This document shows, piece by piece, positions 51,954 to 60,915 of a DNA stretch of 64,000 nt. Under the pieces are notes generated by a model. That model was not told the DNA's origin, did no database searches, and was given only the letters and a program-made list of their open reading frames with translations. The translations under genes and the position numbers were made by a program. Position 1 is the stretch's first letter; each line of letters begins with the position of its first letter. The DNA comes from Aggregicoccus sp. 17bor-14 (GTDB lineage: Bacteria; Myxococcota; Myxococcia; Myxococcales; Myxococcaceae), in contig NZ_VJZZ01000008.1 in assembly GCF_009659535.1 (NCBI RefSeq), positions 312,001-376,000 on the forward strand, read 5' to 3'.

Positions 51954-52874
51954 CTACTTCCACAGGCCCGGGTCGAGCCCCACCCGCGGCGGTGTGGTAT
52001 CGACGACCACCTGTCGGTGTTCCTCGTGCACGGCGCCGCCCACGCCCTCGGCGCGCACCTGCAGCGTGTTCGTCCCCTCCTTCAGCTCCACGGTGCGCTG
52101 GAAGCGCCCGTCCGCATCCGGAGTGAGGGGCTGGCCGGCCACCTCGAGCCGCGTCCCCGGCTCGCTCTGCCCGGCGACGACGAGGGTGCGCCGGCGCAGC
52201 GCGCCCGCCGCGGGCCACTGCACCTTGAGCAGCAGGCTCGTGGGCAGCGGCGTGGGGTCCGAGGGCGCCTGGCCGGGCCGGGCAATGGACTGCTGTCCCG
52301 CGCGCACGATGACCACCTTGCCCTGCCCCACGAAGGTAACCTCGCCCTCCTGGGTGCCCACGGCCACCGTGCCCTGGCCGTTGGTGCTCATGGCGAAGGT
52401 GCCCGCGTCCGTGCGGGCCACGGCATCGCTGCCCGCGGCCTTGAGCTCGAAGGTCTGCTTCGCGCCGCCGCGCACGCGCGCGGTGGCCATGCCGTTGCCG
52501 AGCAGGAGGCGCGAGAGCGAGTCGGTGAGCTCCTCCACCGAGACCTCGGTGCCCGGGGTCATCTTCACCTCGAGCGAGGGGCCGCCCACGAGCAGCGCGG
52601 AGGCCCCGGGGCCGGTGCGCACCGCGTCCGTCACCCGCAGGAGCTCGCCCGCGCGAGCAGGCATCCACGCGCCGCCGCGGCGCACCTCCACCGCGCCGCT
52701 CAGCTCCCCGATCCGCAGCTCCACGGCCTGGGGCGGGGCGACTGCAGCGGGCGGCACGACGGCGGGCGGCGGCGGCTCGCGCAGCAGCAGCAGGTAGCCC
52801 GCGGGCAGCGCCGCGAGGATGAGCAGCACGCCGAGAATGAAGCGCAGGTTGCGGCGCGGGGAGGCGGAGGGCAT
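51954..52874 (-). CDS. FecR-domain protein with one membrane anchor
   Basis: A 306-residue protein with an N-terminal membrane helix (LRFILGVLLILAALPAGYLLLL) and a periplasmic part. Residues about 50-160 are a FecR domain (GAVEVRRGGAWMPARAGELL; DAVRTGPGASALL), followed by a beta domain with an Ig-like stretch (VAGQSEPGTRLEVAGQPL; LKEGTNTLQVRAEG). FecR domains in iron transport sense outer-membrane signals, but many myxobacterial ones are used in other contexts. There is no sigma factor beside it. It lies 26 bases downstream of the membrane kinase gene, same strand. Confidence 0.85.
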   Translation of the reverse strand: MPSASPRRNLRFILGVLLILAALPAGYLLLLREPPPPAVVPPAAVAPPQAVELRIGELSGAVEVRRGGAWMPARAGELLRVTDAVRTGPGASALLVGGPSLEVKMTPGTEVSVEELTDSLSRLLLGNGMATARVRGGAKQTFELKAAGSDAVARTDAGTFAMSTNGQGTVAVGTQEGEVTFVGQGKVVIVRAGQQSIARPGQAPSDPTPLPTSLLLKVQWPAAGALRRRTLVVAGQSEPGTRLEVAGQPLTPDADGRFQRTVELKEGTNTLQVRAEGVGGAVHEEHRQVVVDTTPPRVGLDPGLWK

Positions 52875-52900
52875 GGGACCTGGGCGCGAGCCTAGCGCAC

Positions 52901-54715
52901 TCAGGCGCGCGGCAGCCGCACGGTGAAGCGGCTCCCGTGCCCCACTTCACTCTGGACCTCCACGCGGCCGCCCGCCTCTTGCACGACGCGGTAGACGACC
53001 GAGAGCCCCAGGCCCACGTTGCTCCAGACCTCCTTCGTCGTGAAGAAGGGCTCGAAGATGCGCGGTAGGTGCTCGGGGGCGATGCCCTTGCCCGTGTCCA
53101 CCACCTCCACGTAGCCCTGCCCGTCCGCCTCCCCCGTGCGCAGGGTGAGCTGCTTCACGGGCGCCGCGCGCATGGCGGTGCGCGCGTTGGAGAGCAGGTG
53201 CAGCAGCACCTGCGAGAGGTGGCCGGGGTCCGCGCGCACGCGCACCGGGGCGGGCGAGAGCTGCAGCTGCAGGCTCACGCCCTCTCCGCGGGTCTCGTGC
53301 TCGGTGAGGCCCAGCGCGTCGCGCACGCTGGCGTTGAGGTCCATTGGGCGCAGCTCGGGACGGGCGCGCTGCTGGGAGAAGCGCAGCAGGTTCTGGGTGA
53401 TCTCCTTGCAGCGCTTGGCGCTCTGCTCGATCTTGCGCAGCGAGTCCCAGTCCGGGTCCTGCTCGCTGCGATCCAGGAGCATCAGCTGCGCGTTGCCCAG
53501 GATGCCGGCGAGCGGGTTGTTGATCTCGTGCGCGACGCCCGCGCCCAGCTGGCCGATCGCCGCGAGCTTCTGCGCCTCCACCAGCTCGGCCTGCGCCGCG
53601 CGCAGCTCCGCGGTGGCCTCGTCCACCCGAACGCGCAGGTCGTCGTTCCAGCGCAAGAGCCGCGCGCGCGAGGCCTGCAGCTCCTCGCCCATGCGGTTGA
53701 ACGTCGTGGCCAGCGCGCTCAGCTCGTCCTCGCCCTCCACCGGCAGCCTGCGCTCGAGCTCGCCGCGCCCGAAGGCCTCGGCCCCCTCCACCACCTGCGA
53801 GAGCCGGCCATTGAGCCTTCTCGTGAAGAGCCCGCCCAGCACCAGCAGCACGCCGAGCGCCGCCGCCACCGAGACGAACACCGTGCGCCGCATCGTCCGC
53901 ACCGGGGCCAGCGCCGCGCCCTCGTCGACCGAGACCACCACGCGCAGGCCCAGCCCCTCGGGCAGGGGCGCGCTGCTCACGCGCTGCGGCGGGCTGCCCG
54001 CGCGGAAGCTGGGCAGCTCCTGGCGCAGCGCGGGCTCGAGCGGCTGCAGCGCGCGCCCCGGTACGCTGCTCGCGAGCACCCGCCCGCCGCCGTCCACCAG
54101 CTCCACGCGCGCGAGGCCTCCGGCCGCCCTGCGCGCGAGCAGCGCCTCCACGCGCGTGAGCACCAGCTCCGCGAGCGCGAAGGAGGCCTCGGGCCCCTCC
54201 CCCAGCTTCACCGCGAGCGCGATCGCCGCTCCGGCCCCGCGCGAGTGCGCATACGCGCTGCCCAGCGCCGCCTGGCCCTTGCCGCCGCGCCGCAGGCCCT
54301 GCACCTGCACCGCGCGCACGAGCGCGGGCGTCGCCGCGGGGTCGAAGCCCGGATGGCCGCGGCTCGCGTCGGACTCGAACACGGGCTCGCCCAGGGGAAG
54401 GCCCTGCGCGTCCACCTGCAGGACGGCGCTCACCGCAGGCGACTGGCCGTAGAGCAGCGAGAGCCCGCCGCGCAGCTCCGCCGGGCTCGCGTGCTCCCAG
54501 TCGATGAGCTCCGCGGAGCGCGCGAGCGCGTCCACCGTGGCGAGCAGCTCCGCGGAGGCGCCCTCGGCGGCCGCCTGCGCAAGGCCGCGCTGCTCGGCGT
54601 CCAGGCGCTCGACGAGGGTGGCCTCCGCGCGCGAGAGCAGCAGGAAGCCCACCACGGCGAGCGGGAGCACCGTCGCCGCGAGCATGAAGAGCACCAGCTG
54701 CTGGTAGAGCCTCAT
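52901..54715 (-). CDS. Membrane sensor histidine kinase
   Basis: A 604-residue two-helix membrane kinase. Transmembrane helices at about 7-27 and 275-297 flank a periplasmic sensor region. A HAMP domain (about 298-350) leads to a coiled coil, then HisKA with phospho-His396 (VAHEINNPLA) and an HATPase domain (DTGKG; VGLGLS). The ATG at 54715 overlaps the stop of the giant hybrid kinase gene (ATGA), so the two are translated together. The giant protein with three receiver-like domains is its probable partner. Confidence 0.93.
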   Translation of the reverse strand: MRLYQQLVLFMLAATVLPLAVVGFLLLSRAEATLVERLDAEQRGLAQAAAEGASAELLATVDALARSAELIDWEHASPAELRGGLSLLYGQSPAVSAVLQVDAQGLPLGEPVFESDASRGHPGFDPAATPALVRAVQVQGLRRGGKGQAALGSAYAHSRGAGAAIALAVKLGEGPEASFALAELVLTRVEALLARRAAGGLARVELVDGGGRVLASSVPGRALQPLEPALRQELPSFRAGSPPQRVSSAPLPEGLGLRVVVSVDEGAALAPVRTMRRTVFVSVAAALGVLLVLGGLFTRRLNGRLSQVVEGAEAFGRGELERRLPVEGEDELSALATTFNRMGEELQASRARLLRWNDDLRVRVDEATAELRAAQAELVEAQKLAAIGQLGAGVAHEINNPLAGILGNAQLMLLDRSEQDPDWDSLRKIEQSAKRCKEITQNLLRFSQQRARPELRPMDLNASVRDALGLTEHETRGEGVSLQLQLSPAPVRVRADPGHLSQVLLHLLSNARTAMRAAPVKQLTLRTGEADGQGYVEVVDTGKGIAPEHLPRIFEPFFTTKEVWSNVGLGLSVVYRVVQEAGGRVEVQSEVGHGSRFTVRLPRA

Positions 54716-57700
54716 CCCGCCGAGCGCACGCCCGCGTCGCGGTCGCTGCGCAGGTACACCGAGCCGGGAATCGCCTTGGCGCGCTTCTTCAGGTCCGCTG
54801 CCCGCCGGGCCAGCTCCGCGTGGTCCACGCTGCCCGAGCCATCCGTCATCACCGCCACGATGGACACGCTCATCACGGGGAAGCGCCGGCGCTCGCCGAA
54901 GCGGTCCTCGCCCTCGATGTAGCCGCGCTCGCGGTCCTGGCGGTCGTAGTAGAGCGGGATGATGCGGTCGAAGGACTCGATGAGCCGCGTGCATACGCGG
55001 TCCACGGTCTCCGGCGTGGTGATGAACACGAAGTCGTCACCGGCCACGTGGCCCAGGAAGTCGCCCGGCAGCCCCTCCTGCGCCACCACCTCGCGCAGCA
55101 GGTCTCCCGTCTGGCGCACCACCCCGTCCGCCTTGGCGAAGCCGTAGAAGTCGTTGAAGGCCTTCAGGTTGTCCAGGTCCAGGTAGCAGAAGGCGAAGGG
55201 GGTGCGCCCCTGCAGCCGCCCCTGCACCTCGCGCTCGATGGCGCCGGAGCCCGGCAGCTGCGTGGTGGGCGAGGCGTTGAGCTCCTGCTCGCGCCGCCGC
55301 AGCACGCTCTCCACGCGCGCGCCCAGCTCCAGCGCGTCGAAGGGCTTGGTGAGGTAGTCGTCCCCGCCCAGCTTCAGCGCGCGCACCTTGGCGGCCGTCT
55401 CGGTGCGCGCCGAGACGAAGATGACCGAGATGTGGCTCCCGGCGCGCTCGGCCTTGAGCTCCTCGAGGAAGCCGAAGCCGTCGCCGTCCGGCAGCTGCAC
55501 GTCCAGCACCAGCAGGTCCGGGCGGCGCTCGCGCAGCGCGCGGCGCGCGTCCGCGAGGCTGCCTGCGAGTGCCACCTCGAAGCCGTGGCTCTCCAGCACC
55601 TCGCGGCAGATGGAAGCGATCTTGAGATCGTCGTCGATGACCAGCACCCGCCCGTGCGAGCGCGCCCCGGCCCCGCGCACCAGCGACTCCACCGCCGCCT
55701 CGAGCGCCCCGGGCTGCACCGGCTTGAGCAGGAAGGCGTCCGCCCCGGCGCTGAACGCGCGGCCGCGCTCCTCGGCCCGGCTGAGGACGAGCAGCCGCAC
55801 CCCGCGCGTCTCCGGATCGTGGCGCAAAATCTCCGCCACCTGCAGCCCGCCCACGTCCGGCAGCTGCGAGCCGAGCACGATGGCCTGGGGATGATCCCTG
55901 CGCGCGAGCGCCAGCGCCTCCTCGGCGCTCGAGGCGAAGCGCACCTCGAAGCCGCGCGCCGCGAGCAGCGCCTTGAGCCCGTAGCCGAGCGCCGCATCCT
56001 GCTCCACCACCAGCACGCGGCCCACGCTGGCCCCCGCGAGCGCGCGCCGGGCGGCGGGCTCGTCCACGCGAGCGGCCTCGTCTGCGTTCTGGGGCGGCTC
56101 CACCGGGAGCACCGCGACGAAGTGGGCGCCGTCCGCGCAGGGCTCCGCCCAGATGCGCCCGCCGTGCGCCTCCACGATGCTGCGGCTGATGGCGAGCCCC
56201 AGGCCGGTGCCACGCACGGCGCGTGTGCGCGGGCTGTGCGCCTGCTCGAAGCGATCGAAGATGCGCTCCAGGTCGCGCTCGGGGATGGGCTCGCCGTTGT
56301 TCCAGCAGCTGAGCACCACCCAGCCGGGCAGCTCGGGGCTCGCGCTCAGGTCCAGGCGGATGTCGCCGTCGCGCGGGGTGAACTTCACCGCGTTGGTGAG
56401 CAGGTTGTTGAGCACCTGGGTGAGGCGGTCCGCGTCCGCCACCGCCTTGAGCGGCTGCGCGGGCAGCTGCAGCGTCACCCGGATGCGCTTCTCCAGGAAG
56501 GCGGGCCCGTAGTGCTCGGCGGCGCGGCGCACCAGGTCGTCCAGCGCGCCGAGCTCGAAGCGCATCCGCATGCGGCCCTGCGCGAACTTGGAGAGGTCCA
56601 GCAGGTCGTCCACGATCGCGTTGAGCCGGTCCGTGCTCTCGCGCGCCATCGAGAGGTAGCGGTGCTGCTTCTCGTTGAGCTCGCCGGTGAGGAAGTTGAG
56701 CACCAGATCCAGCGCGCCCGAGATGGAGGTCAGGGGCGTGCGCAGCTCGTGGCTCACCATGGAGACGAACGCGTCCTTGCGCTCCTCCAGCCGCTTCTGC
56801 TCCGTCACGTCCCGCAGCACCACGCACACGCCGCGCAGCTGGCCGCGCGCGTCGTTCACCGGCGTGACCGTGGACTGCACGGTGCGATCGAAGAGGTGCA
56901 GCTCCTCCACCAGCGCCTGCGCGCCGCCGTACTCCCAGCCGCGCACCAGCTCGAAGGGATAGAAGCCGAGCTTCTCCTGCAGGTGGCGCGCGGTGGCCTC
57001 GGCGGGGTCGTCCCCCAACCGCAAGAGCCTGCGCGCGGCGGGGTTGAGCACCACGAGCTCGTTCTTCTCGTCCGTGAGCAGGACGCCGTCCGCCATGGAC
57101 TCCACCATCCGCTCCACGCGCAGCCGGGCCTCCTCCTCGGAGGCCCGCAGCGCCTGGATGGCGTCCGTGGTCTGGTTGGCGAGCACGTCCAGCAGCGCCC
57201 CGTCCTCGTCCCCGTAGGCGCCGGGCGCGCGGGAGAAGAGCGTGAGCGTGCCCACGGTGCGCCCGCTCGCGGTGAGCGGCACGCTGAGCTGCGAGGCGAA
57301 GGAGACCTGCGCCTGCACCTCCTGGGTCACCGTGCCGGACACGCGCACCGTGAGCCGGTCCTCGGGCAGCAGGTAGCCGGAGCTCTTGCGGTAGGCGGCG
57401 ATCATCTGGTCCTTCACGCCCACCAGCGCGCGCTCGCCCACCAGGCCCCGGCAGCGCAGCCGCAGCGTGGCCGAGCGCCCGCCGTTCACCGAGACCACCG
57501 CGGCGCCGCAGTCGTAGGGCAGCACGCGCCCCACCGCGCTGAGCACGCGGTCGATGATGGCGTCGTAGCTGGGCGGGTCCTGCGCGCTCTGGCGGCTCAC
57601 GTCGTAGAGCACGCCCAGGGCGTCCACCCGCTGCTGCAGCTTGCGCAGCAGGCGCTCGCGGTCGCGGCGCAGCTGGGTGAGCTCCACCGCGCCGTTCACC

Positions 57701-58047
57701 GTGACCTGCAGGTCGGTGAGATCCCAGGGCTTGGTCACGTACCGGTACACCTGGCCCTGGTTGATCGCCGCGATGATGTCCTCGGGATCCGTGTAGCCGG
57801 TGAGCAGGATGGTGGTGACGTCCATCCCCTCGGCGCGCGCGGCCGCCACGAGCTGGGTGCCGCTCATCCCGGGCATCTTCTGGTCGGTGATGAGCGCGTC
57901 CACCGGCCCCTGGCGCAGGAGCTCCAGCGCCTCGGCGCCGGACTGCGCCCGCAGCACCCGGAAGCGGCGCTCGAACGCCCGCGTCAGCAGGTCCAGCACG
58001 TCCACTTCGTCGTCGACGAAGAGCAGGGTCGGTCGGGGGTCGGACAC
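54712..58047 (-). CDS. Giant hybrid kinase: receiver-GAF-PAS-HisKA-HATPase-pseudoreceiver-receiver-degenerate GGDEF
   Basis: A 1111-residue cytoplasmic protein (GTG 58047; a TTG at 58071 would add eight residues). In order: receiver 1 (phospho-acceptor Asp55 in ITDQKMPG), GAF (about 150-300), PAS (about 305-415), HisKA with His433 (VSHELRTP), HATPase (NNLLTNAVKF), pseudoreceiver (about 675-790; the phospho-Asp is Gly726 in VLGSQLPD), receiver 3 (Asp849 in VLDVQLPD) and a C-terminal GGDEF-like domain whose signature is AGDDF (about 1004-1010) instead of GG(D/E)EF. The last domain may not make c-di-GMP. It forms one operon with the membrane kinase at 52901-54715. Confidence 0.9.
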   Translation of the reverse strand: MSDPRPTLLFVDDEVDVLDLLTRAFERRFRVLRAQSGAEALELLRQGPVDALITDQKMPGMSGTQLVAAARAEGMDVTTILLTGYTDPEDIIAAINQGQVYRYVTKPWDLTDLQVTVNGAVELTQLRRDRERLLRKLQQRVDALGVLYDVSRQSAQDPPSYDAIIDRVLSAVGRVLPYDCGAAVVSVNGGRSATLRLRCRGLVGERALVGVKDQMIAAYRKSSGYLLPEDRLTVRVSGTVTQEVQAQVSFASQLSVPLTASGRTVGTLTLFSRAPGAYGDEDGALLDVLANQTTDAIQALRASEEEARLRVERMVESMADGVLLTDEKNELVVLNPAARRLLRLGDDPAEATARHLQEKLGFYPFELVRGWEYGGAQALVEELHLFDRTVQSTVTPVNDARGQLRGVCVVLRDVTEQKRLEERKDAFVSMVSHELRTPLTSISGALDLVLNFLTGELNEKQHRYLSMARESTDRLNAIVDDLLDLSKFAQGRMRMRFELGALDDLVRRAAEHYGPAFLEKRIRVTLQLPAQPLKAVADADRLTQVLNNLLTNAVKFTPRDGDIRLDLSASPELPGWVVLSCWNNGEPIPERDLERIFDRFEQAHSPRTRAVRGTGLGLAISRSIVEAHGGRIWAEPCADGAHFVAVLPVEPPQNADEAARVDEPAARRALAGASVGRVLVVEQDAALGYGLKALLAARGFEVRFASSAEEALALARRDHPQAIVLGSQLPDVGGLQVAEILRHDPETRGVRLLVLSRAEERGRAFSAGADAFLLKPVQPGALEAAVESLVRGAGARSHGRVLVIDDDLKIASICREVLESHGFEVALAGSLADARRALRERRPDLLVLDVQLPDGDGFGFLEELKAERAGSHISVIFVSARTETAAKVRALKLGGDDYLTKPFDALELGARVESVLRRREQELNASPTTQLPGSGAIEREVQGRLQGRTPFAFCYLDLDNLKAFNDFYGFAKADGVVRQTGDLLREVVAQEGLPGDFLGHVAGDDFVFITTPETVDRVCTRLIESFDRIIPLYYDRQDRERGYIEGEDRFGERRRFPVMSVSIVAVMTDGSGSVDHAELARRAADLKKRAKAIPGSVYLRSDRDAGVRSAG

Positions 58048-58119
58048 GTCAGTCCGGCAGTGTATGCGCAAAGCCGTGCCGGCCCCCAGTTCCGCGCTTC
58101 ACGCGCAGTGCGCGAATGA

Positions 58120-58148
58120 TTGACTCGGAACGTCTGTTCAGGGAGCAT
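58120..58148 (+). promoter_or_regulatory. Probable lexA promoter
   Basis: TTGACT (58120-58125) is followed by a 17-base spacer and GAGCAT (58143-58148, weak -10). The spacer is exactly the LexA-box-like site. The 5' leader to the lexA ATG would be about 60 bases. Confidence 0.45.
58126..58142 (+). promoter_or_regulatory. Probable LexA operator
   Basis: CGGAACGTCTGTTCAGG matches 16 of 17 positions of the M. xanthus LexA consensus as I remember it (CTRHAMRYBYGTTCAGS). It fills the spacer of the probable lexA promoter, the expected place for autorepression. Confidence 0.65.
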
Positions 58149-58212
58149 GGAGCACTGAAACTTTGTTGCGTCCCGGCAGCTCGCACCCGCCGGGCCTCGA
58201 GAGGGAGAGGCG

Positions 58213-58878
58213 ATGGAAGAGCTCACGGACCGGCAGCGCGAGATTCTCACCTTCATCGTCAAGGAGACGGAGGCGCGGGGCTTTCCTCCCACCATCCGGG
58301 AGATCGGTGAGGAGATGGACATCCGCTCGACGAACGGGGTGAACGATCACCTCAAGGCGCTCGAGCGCAAGGGCTACCTCAACCGCGGCGAGCAGCAGAG
58401 CCGCTCGCTCGTCCCTACCAAGCGCGCGCGCCTGGTGCTGGGGCTGGGGCAGCGCAAGGACAGCGGGATGGTGGACGTCCCCCTGCTGGGCAAGGTGGCA
58501 GCCGGCGCTCCCCTCCTCGCGACCGAGAACGTCGAGGACTCGGTGCGCATCGACAGCTTCCTCCTCGGCGGCAGCGGCCGCGAGGTCTTCGCCCTGCGGG
58601 TGAAGGGCCAGTCGATGATCGAGGACGGCATCTTCGACGGCGACTACCTCTTCGTGAAGAAGACCCCCACGGCGCAGCCGGGCGACATCGTGGTGGCGCT
58701 CATCGAGGACGAGGCCACGGTGAAGCGCTACTATCCGGAGGGCGACCGCATCCGCTTCCAGCCGGCCAACGCCACCATGCAGCCCATCTACGTGAACCGC
58801 TCGGACTTCCGCAGCACCATGCTGCTGGGCCTGGTGGTGGGCGTGTACCGCAAGTTCCCGGGCAGCGGCCGGCTCTAG
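58213..58878 (+). CDS. lexA: SOS repressor LexA
   Basis: A 221-residue repressor. The winged helix-turn-helix is at residues 1-65 ([27 protein letters not shown]). The self-cleavage site is Ala97-Gly98 (KVAAGAP); the catalytic Ser134 (GQSMIEDGI) and Lys171 (EATVKRYY) are present, so it should cut itself after RecA activation and induce the SOS regulon. ATG 58213 is preceded by GAGGGAGAGG. A LexA-box-like site lies upstream, implying autoregulation. Convergent with the TPR lipoprotein gene, six bases apart. Confidence 0.96.
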   Translation: MEELTDRQREILTFIVKETEARGFPPTIREIGEEMDIRSTNGVNDHLKALERKGYLNRGEQQSRSLVPTKRARLVLGLGQRKDSGMVDVPLLGKVAAGAPLLATENVEDSVRIDSFLLGGSGREVFALRVKGQSMIEDGIFDGDYLFVKKTPTAQPGDIVVALIEDEATVKRYYPEGDRIRFQPANATMQPIYVNRSDFRSTMLLGLVVGVYRKFPGSGRL

Positions 58879-58884
58879 ACTGCT

Positions 58885-60036
58885 TCAGGGGCACGCCGCG
58901 CGCGGCTCGGCGCTGCGCGCGCGCCCGCAGGCGGCGGTGAGCGTCTTCGTGTCCCGCAGCTCGCGCGCGAGCCGCGCGGTGCGCCGCTGCAGCGCGGCGT
59001 CCTTCGCCTGGTCGGGCTCCGCGGCGAGGTGCGCGAGCAGCCGCAGCGCGTCCGGCTTGCGCTTCAGGTCCGCGAGCAGCTCCGCCAGCTCGCGCAGCTC
59101 CCCCGGAGTCTCTCGTCCCGAGGCGCTCTCGAGCGCGCGCTCCAGCGCGTCCTCGGCGCTCTTGCGCTCCCCGCGCGCGAGGTAGATGCGCGCCACGGCC
59201 ACGTTCGGCCCCACCCGCTCCTTCACGCGCAAGGACTCGCGAAAGGCGAGCAGCGCGTCGCCCGGGCGGTCCAGCTTGCGCTGGATCTCCCCCACCAGCT
59301 GCCAGAGCGTGGGGTCGCGGGGTGAGGCGCGCGCGGCCTCGGTGTAGCTCTGGGCCGCGGCTTCCAGCGCGCCGTCCCGCACCTGCAGGTCCCCGAGCGC
59401 CGTGAGCACCGAGGGCTCTCGAGCCCCGCGCGCCGCGTGCTCCTCGAGCAGCGCGCGCGCCTCCGCCTGCCGCCCCTGCCCCGCGAGCACCTCCGAGGCG
59501 CGCACGAGCAGCTGTCCGCGCCTTCCCGGCTCGGCCGACTCGGCCGCCAGCACATCGTGGCGCACGGCCGCGTCCCACTCGCCCTTCTTCTGGTGCAGCT
59601 CGGCGAGCAGCTCGAGCGAGGCGTCGTCGTCGGGAAAGAGCGCCACGGCCTTGCGCAGCGCACCGAAGGCCGCGTCCGGCTGACCCAGCTGCGCGCGCAG
59701 GTAGCCGAGCTGCGCCCAGCTGGTGGCGCGCTTGGGCTCGCGGGCCACCGACTCCTCGAACTGGGCGGCCGCGTCCTTCAGCCGCCCCATGGCCAGGTAC
59801 ACCTCGCCCACGGCCGCGGGCACCCGCGGGTCCGCGGGAGCGAGCCTGCGCACCTCCTCGAAGGAGGCGAGCGCCTCGGGGAGCTTGCCCTGGTGGTACT
59901 CGAGCTGGCCCTTCAGGTAGAGCCCCTCCACGTACTGCTCGGGGGTGACGCGCGCGGCGGGCTCGCGGTTGCACGCGCCGAGGAGCGCGAGGAGGGCCGC
60001 GAGGGCGGCAGCGGTCAGCGGGGGCAGGCGGCGCAT
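58885..60036 (-). CDS. TPR-repeat lipoprotein
   Basis: A 383-residue lipoprotein from ATG 60036 (MRRLPPL; a TTG at 60054 is the other option). Lipobox LGAC. At least seven tetratricopeptide repeats (for example EGLYLKGQLEYHQGKLPEAL, AQLGYLRAQLGQPDAAFGAL) fill the protein. TPR lipoproteins act as scaffolds in envelope assembly. It follows the LysM/M23 gene by 21 bases and probably works with it. Its position after surE and an NlpD-like gene is where rpoS lies in gamma-proteobacteria. Confidence 0.88.
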   Translation of the reverse strand: MRRLPPLTAAALAALLALLGACNREPAARVTPEQYVEGLYLKGQLEYHQGKLPEALASFEEVRRLAPADPRVPAAVGEVYLAMGRLKDAAAQFEESVAREPKRATSWAQLGYLRAQLGQPDAAFGALRKAVALFPDDDASLELLAELHQKKGEWDAAVRHDVLAAESAEPGRRGQLLVRASEVLAGQGRQAEARALLEEHAARGAREPSVLTALGDLQVRDGALEAAAQSYTEAARASPRDPTLWQLVGEIQRKLDRPGDALLAFRESLRVKERVGPNVAVARIYLARGERKSAEDALERALESASGRETPGELRELAELLADLKRKPDALRLLAHLAAEPDQAKDAALQRRTARLARELRDTKTLTAACGRARSAEPRAACP

Positions 60037-60057
60037 GGGGAGCAGGGACCCCAAAGG

Positions 60058-60915
60058 CTACTGCGTGGGCAGCGCCCCGAGGAAGTCCAGCGGGTCCACG
60101 GGCAGCCCGTCGCGGCGCACCTCGAAGTGCAGGTGGGGCCCCGAGGTCTTGCCGGACTGCCCCACGGTGGCCACCACCTGGCCGCCGCGCACCTGCTGGC
60201 CCGTCTTCACCCGCAGGTCCTGGTTGTGCGCGTACAGCGTCACCAGGCTGTCGCCGTGGTCCACGATGACGATGTTGCCGTAGCCCTTCTGCTCTCCGGC
60301 GTAGAGGACGTGGCCCGGGCGTGCGGTGCGCACGGGGGTGCCCTCGGGGGCGGCGAGGTCGATGCCGTCGTGCGGCTCGCGCCCCTTCTTGCCGAAGCGG
60401 CCGTAGAGCACGCCGCGCAGCGGCCACTCCAGCAGCCCCTGGGTGGCCACCTTCGGCCGCTCGCTCAGGCTCGCAGGCGTGGCGCGCCCCTTCACCCGGC
60501 TGGGCGCCTCGCGCGGCGCGGGGGAGGCGCGCACCTCGGACTCGTCGCGGTCCGGCGCCGCGGCCACCCGCACGGCCTTCTGGGCGCCGGGGATGAGCAG
60601 CTCCTGGCCCACGGCGAGCGTGCGCGGGTCGCTCATGCCGTTCGCCGCCATCAACTCCTCCGGGCGCAGGCCGTAGCTCAGCGAGATGCGGTACACGGTC
60701 TCCCCGGCCGCCACGCGATGGCGCACCGCCACCAGCTCCGGCTCCTCGTGCGGCGTGATGCGCAGGGCAGCCTGGGCGGCAGAGGGACGCGGCGCGGGCG
60801 CGCGCTCGGGCAGCGCCGAGGCGTGGGGCGCCACGGCACGGGGCGTGGCACAGCCGGTGGCGAGCAGCAGCGCGAGCGCAGTGAGCACGGCGCGGGGTGG
60901 AAGCGAGGGACTCAA
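60058..60915 (-). CDS. NlpD-like LysM/M23 peptidase lipoprotein
   Basis: A 285-residue lipoprotein with a TTG start overlapping the surE stop (TTGA). Lipobox ATGC (Cys22). A LysM domain (about 72-118; VRHRVAAGETVYRISLSYGL) binds peptidoglycan, and a C-terminal M23 peptidase domain has intact zinc residues (PHDGIDLA and the HLH of SGPHLHFEV). The classical NlpD is an inactive activator of amidases; here the metal site looks complete, so it may cut peptidoglycan itself. It is coupled to surE and the TPR lipoprotein gene. Confidence 0.92.
   Translation of the reverse strand: MSPSLPPRAVLTALALLLATGCATPRAVAPHASALPERAPAPRPSAAQAALRITPHEEPELVAVRHRVAAGETVYRISLSYGLRPEELMAANGMSDPRTLAVGQELLIPGAQKAVRVAAAPDRDESEVRASPAPREAPSRVKGRATPASLSERPKVATQGLLEWPLRGVLYGRFGKKGREPHDGIDLAAPEGTPVRTARPGHVLYAGEQKGYGNIVIVDHGDSLVTLYAHNQDLRVKTGQQVRGGQVVATVGQSGKTSGPHLHFEVRRDGLPVDPLDFLGALPTQ

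Noticed and set aside
54820-58119. Plus-strand frame of about 1100 codons opposite the giant hybrid kinase
   Set aside because: The minus strand has receiver, kinase and GGDEF-like motifs in order; the plus translation is Ala/Arg/His-rich with no recognisable fold.
60058-60915. Naming the LysM/M23 gene nlpD
   Set aside because: Order and domains fit, but the metal site is complete, unlike the characterised inactive NlpD, so orthology is not certain. It is described as NlpD-like without a symbol.
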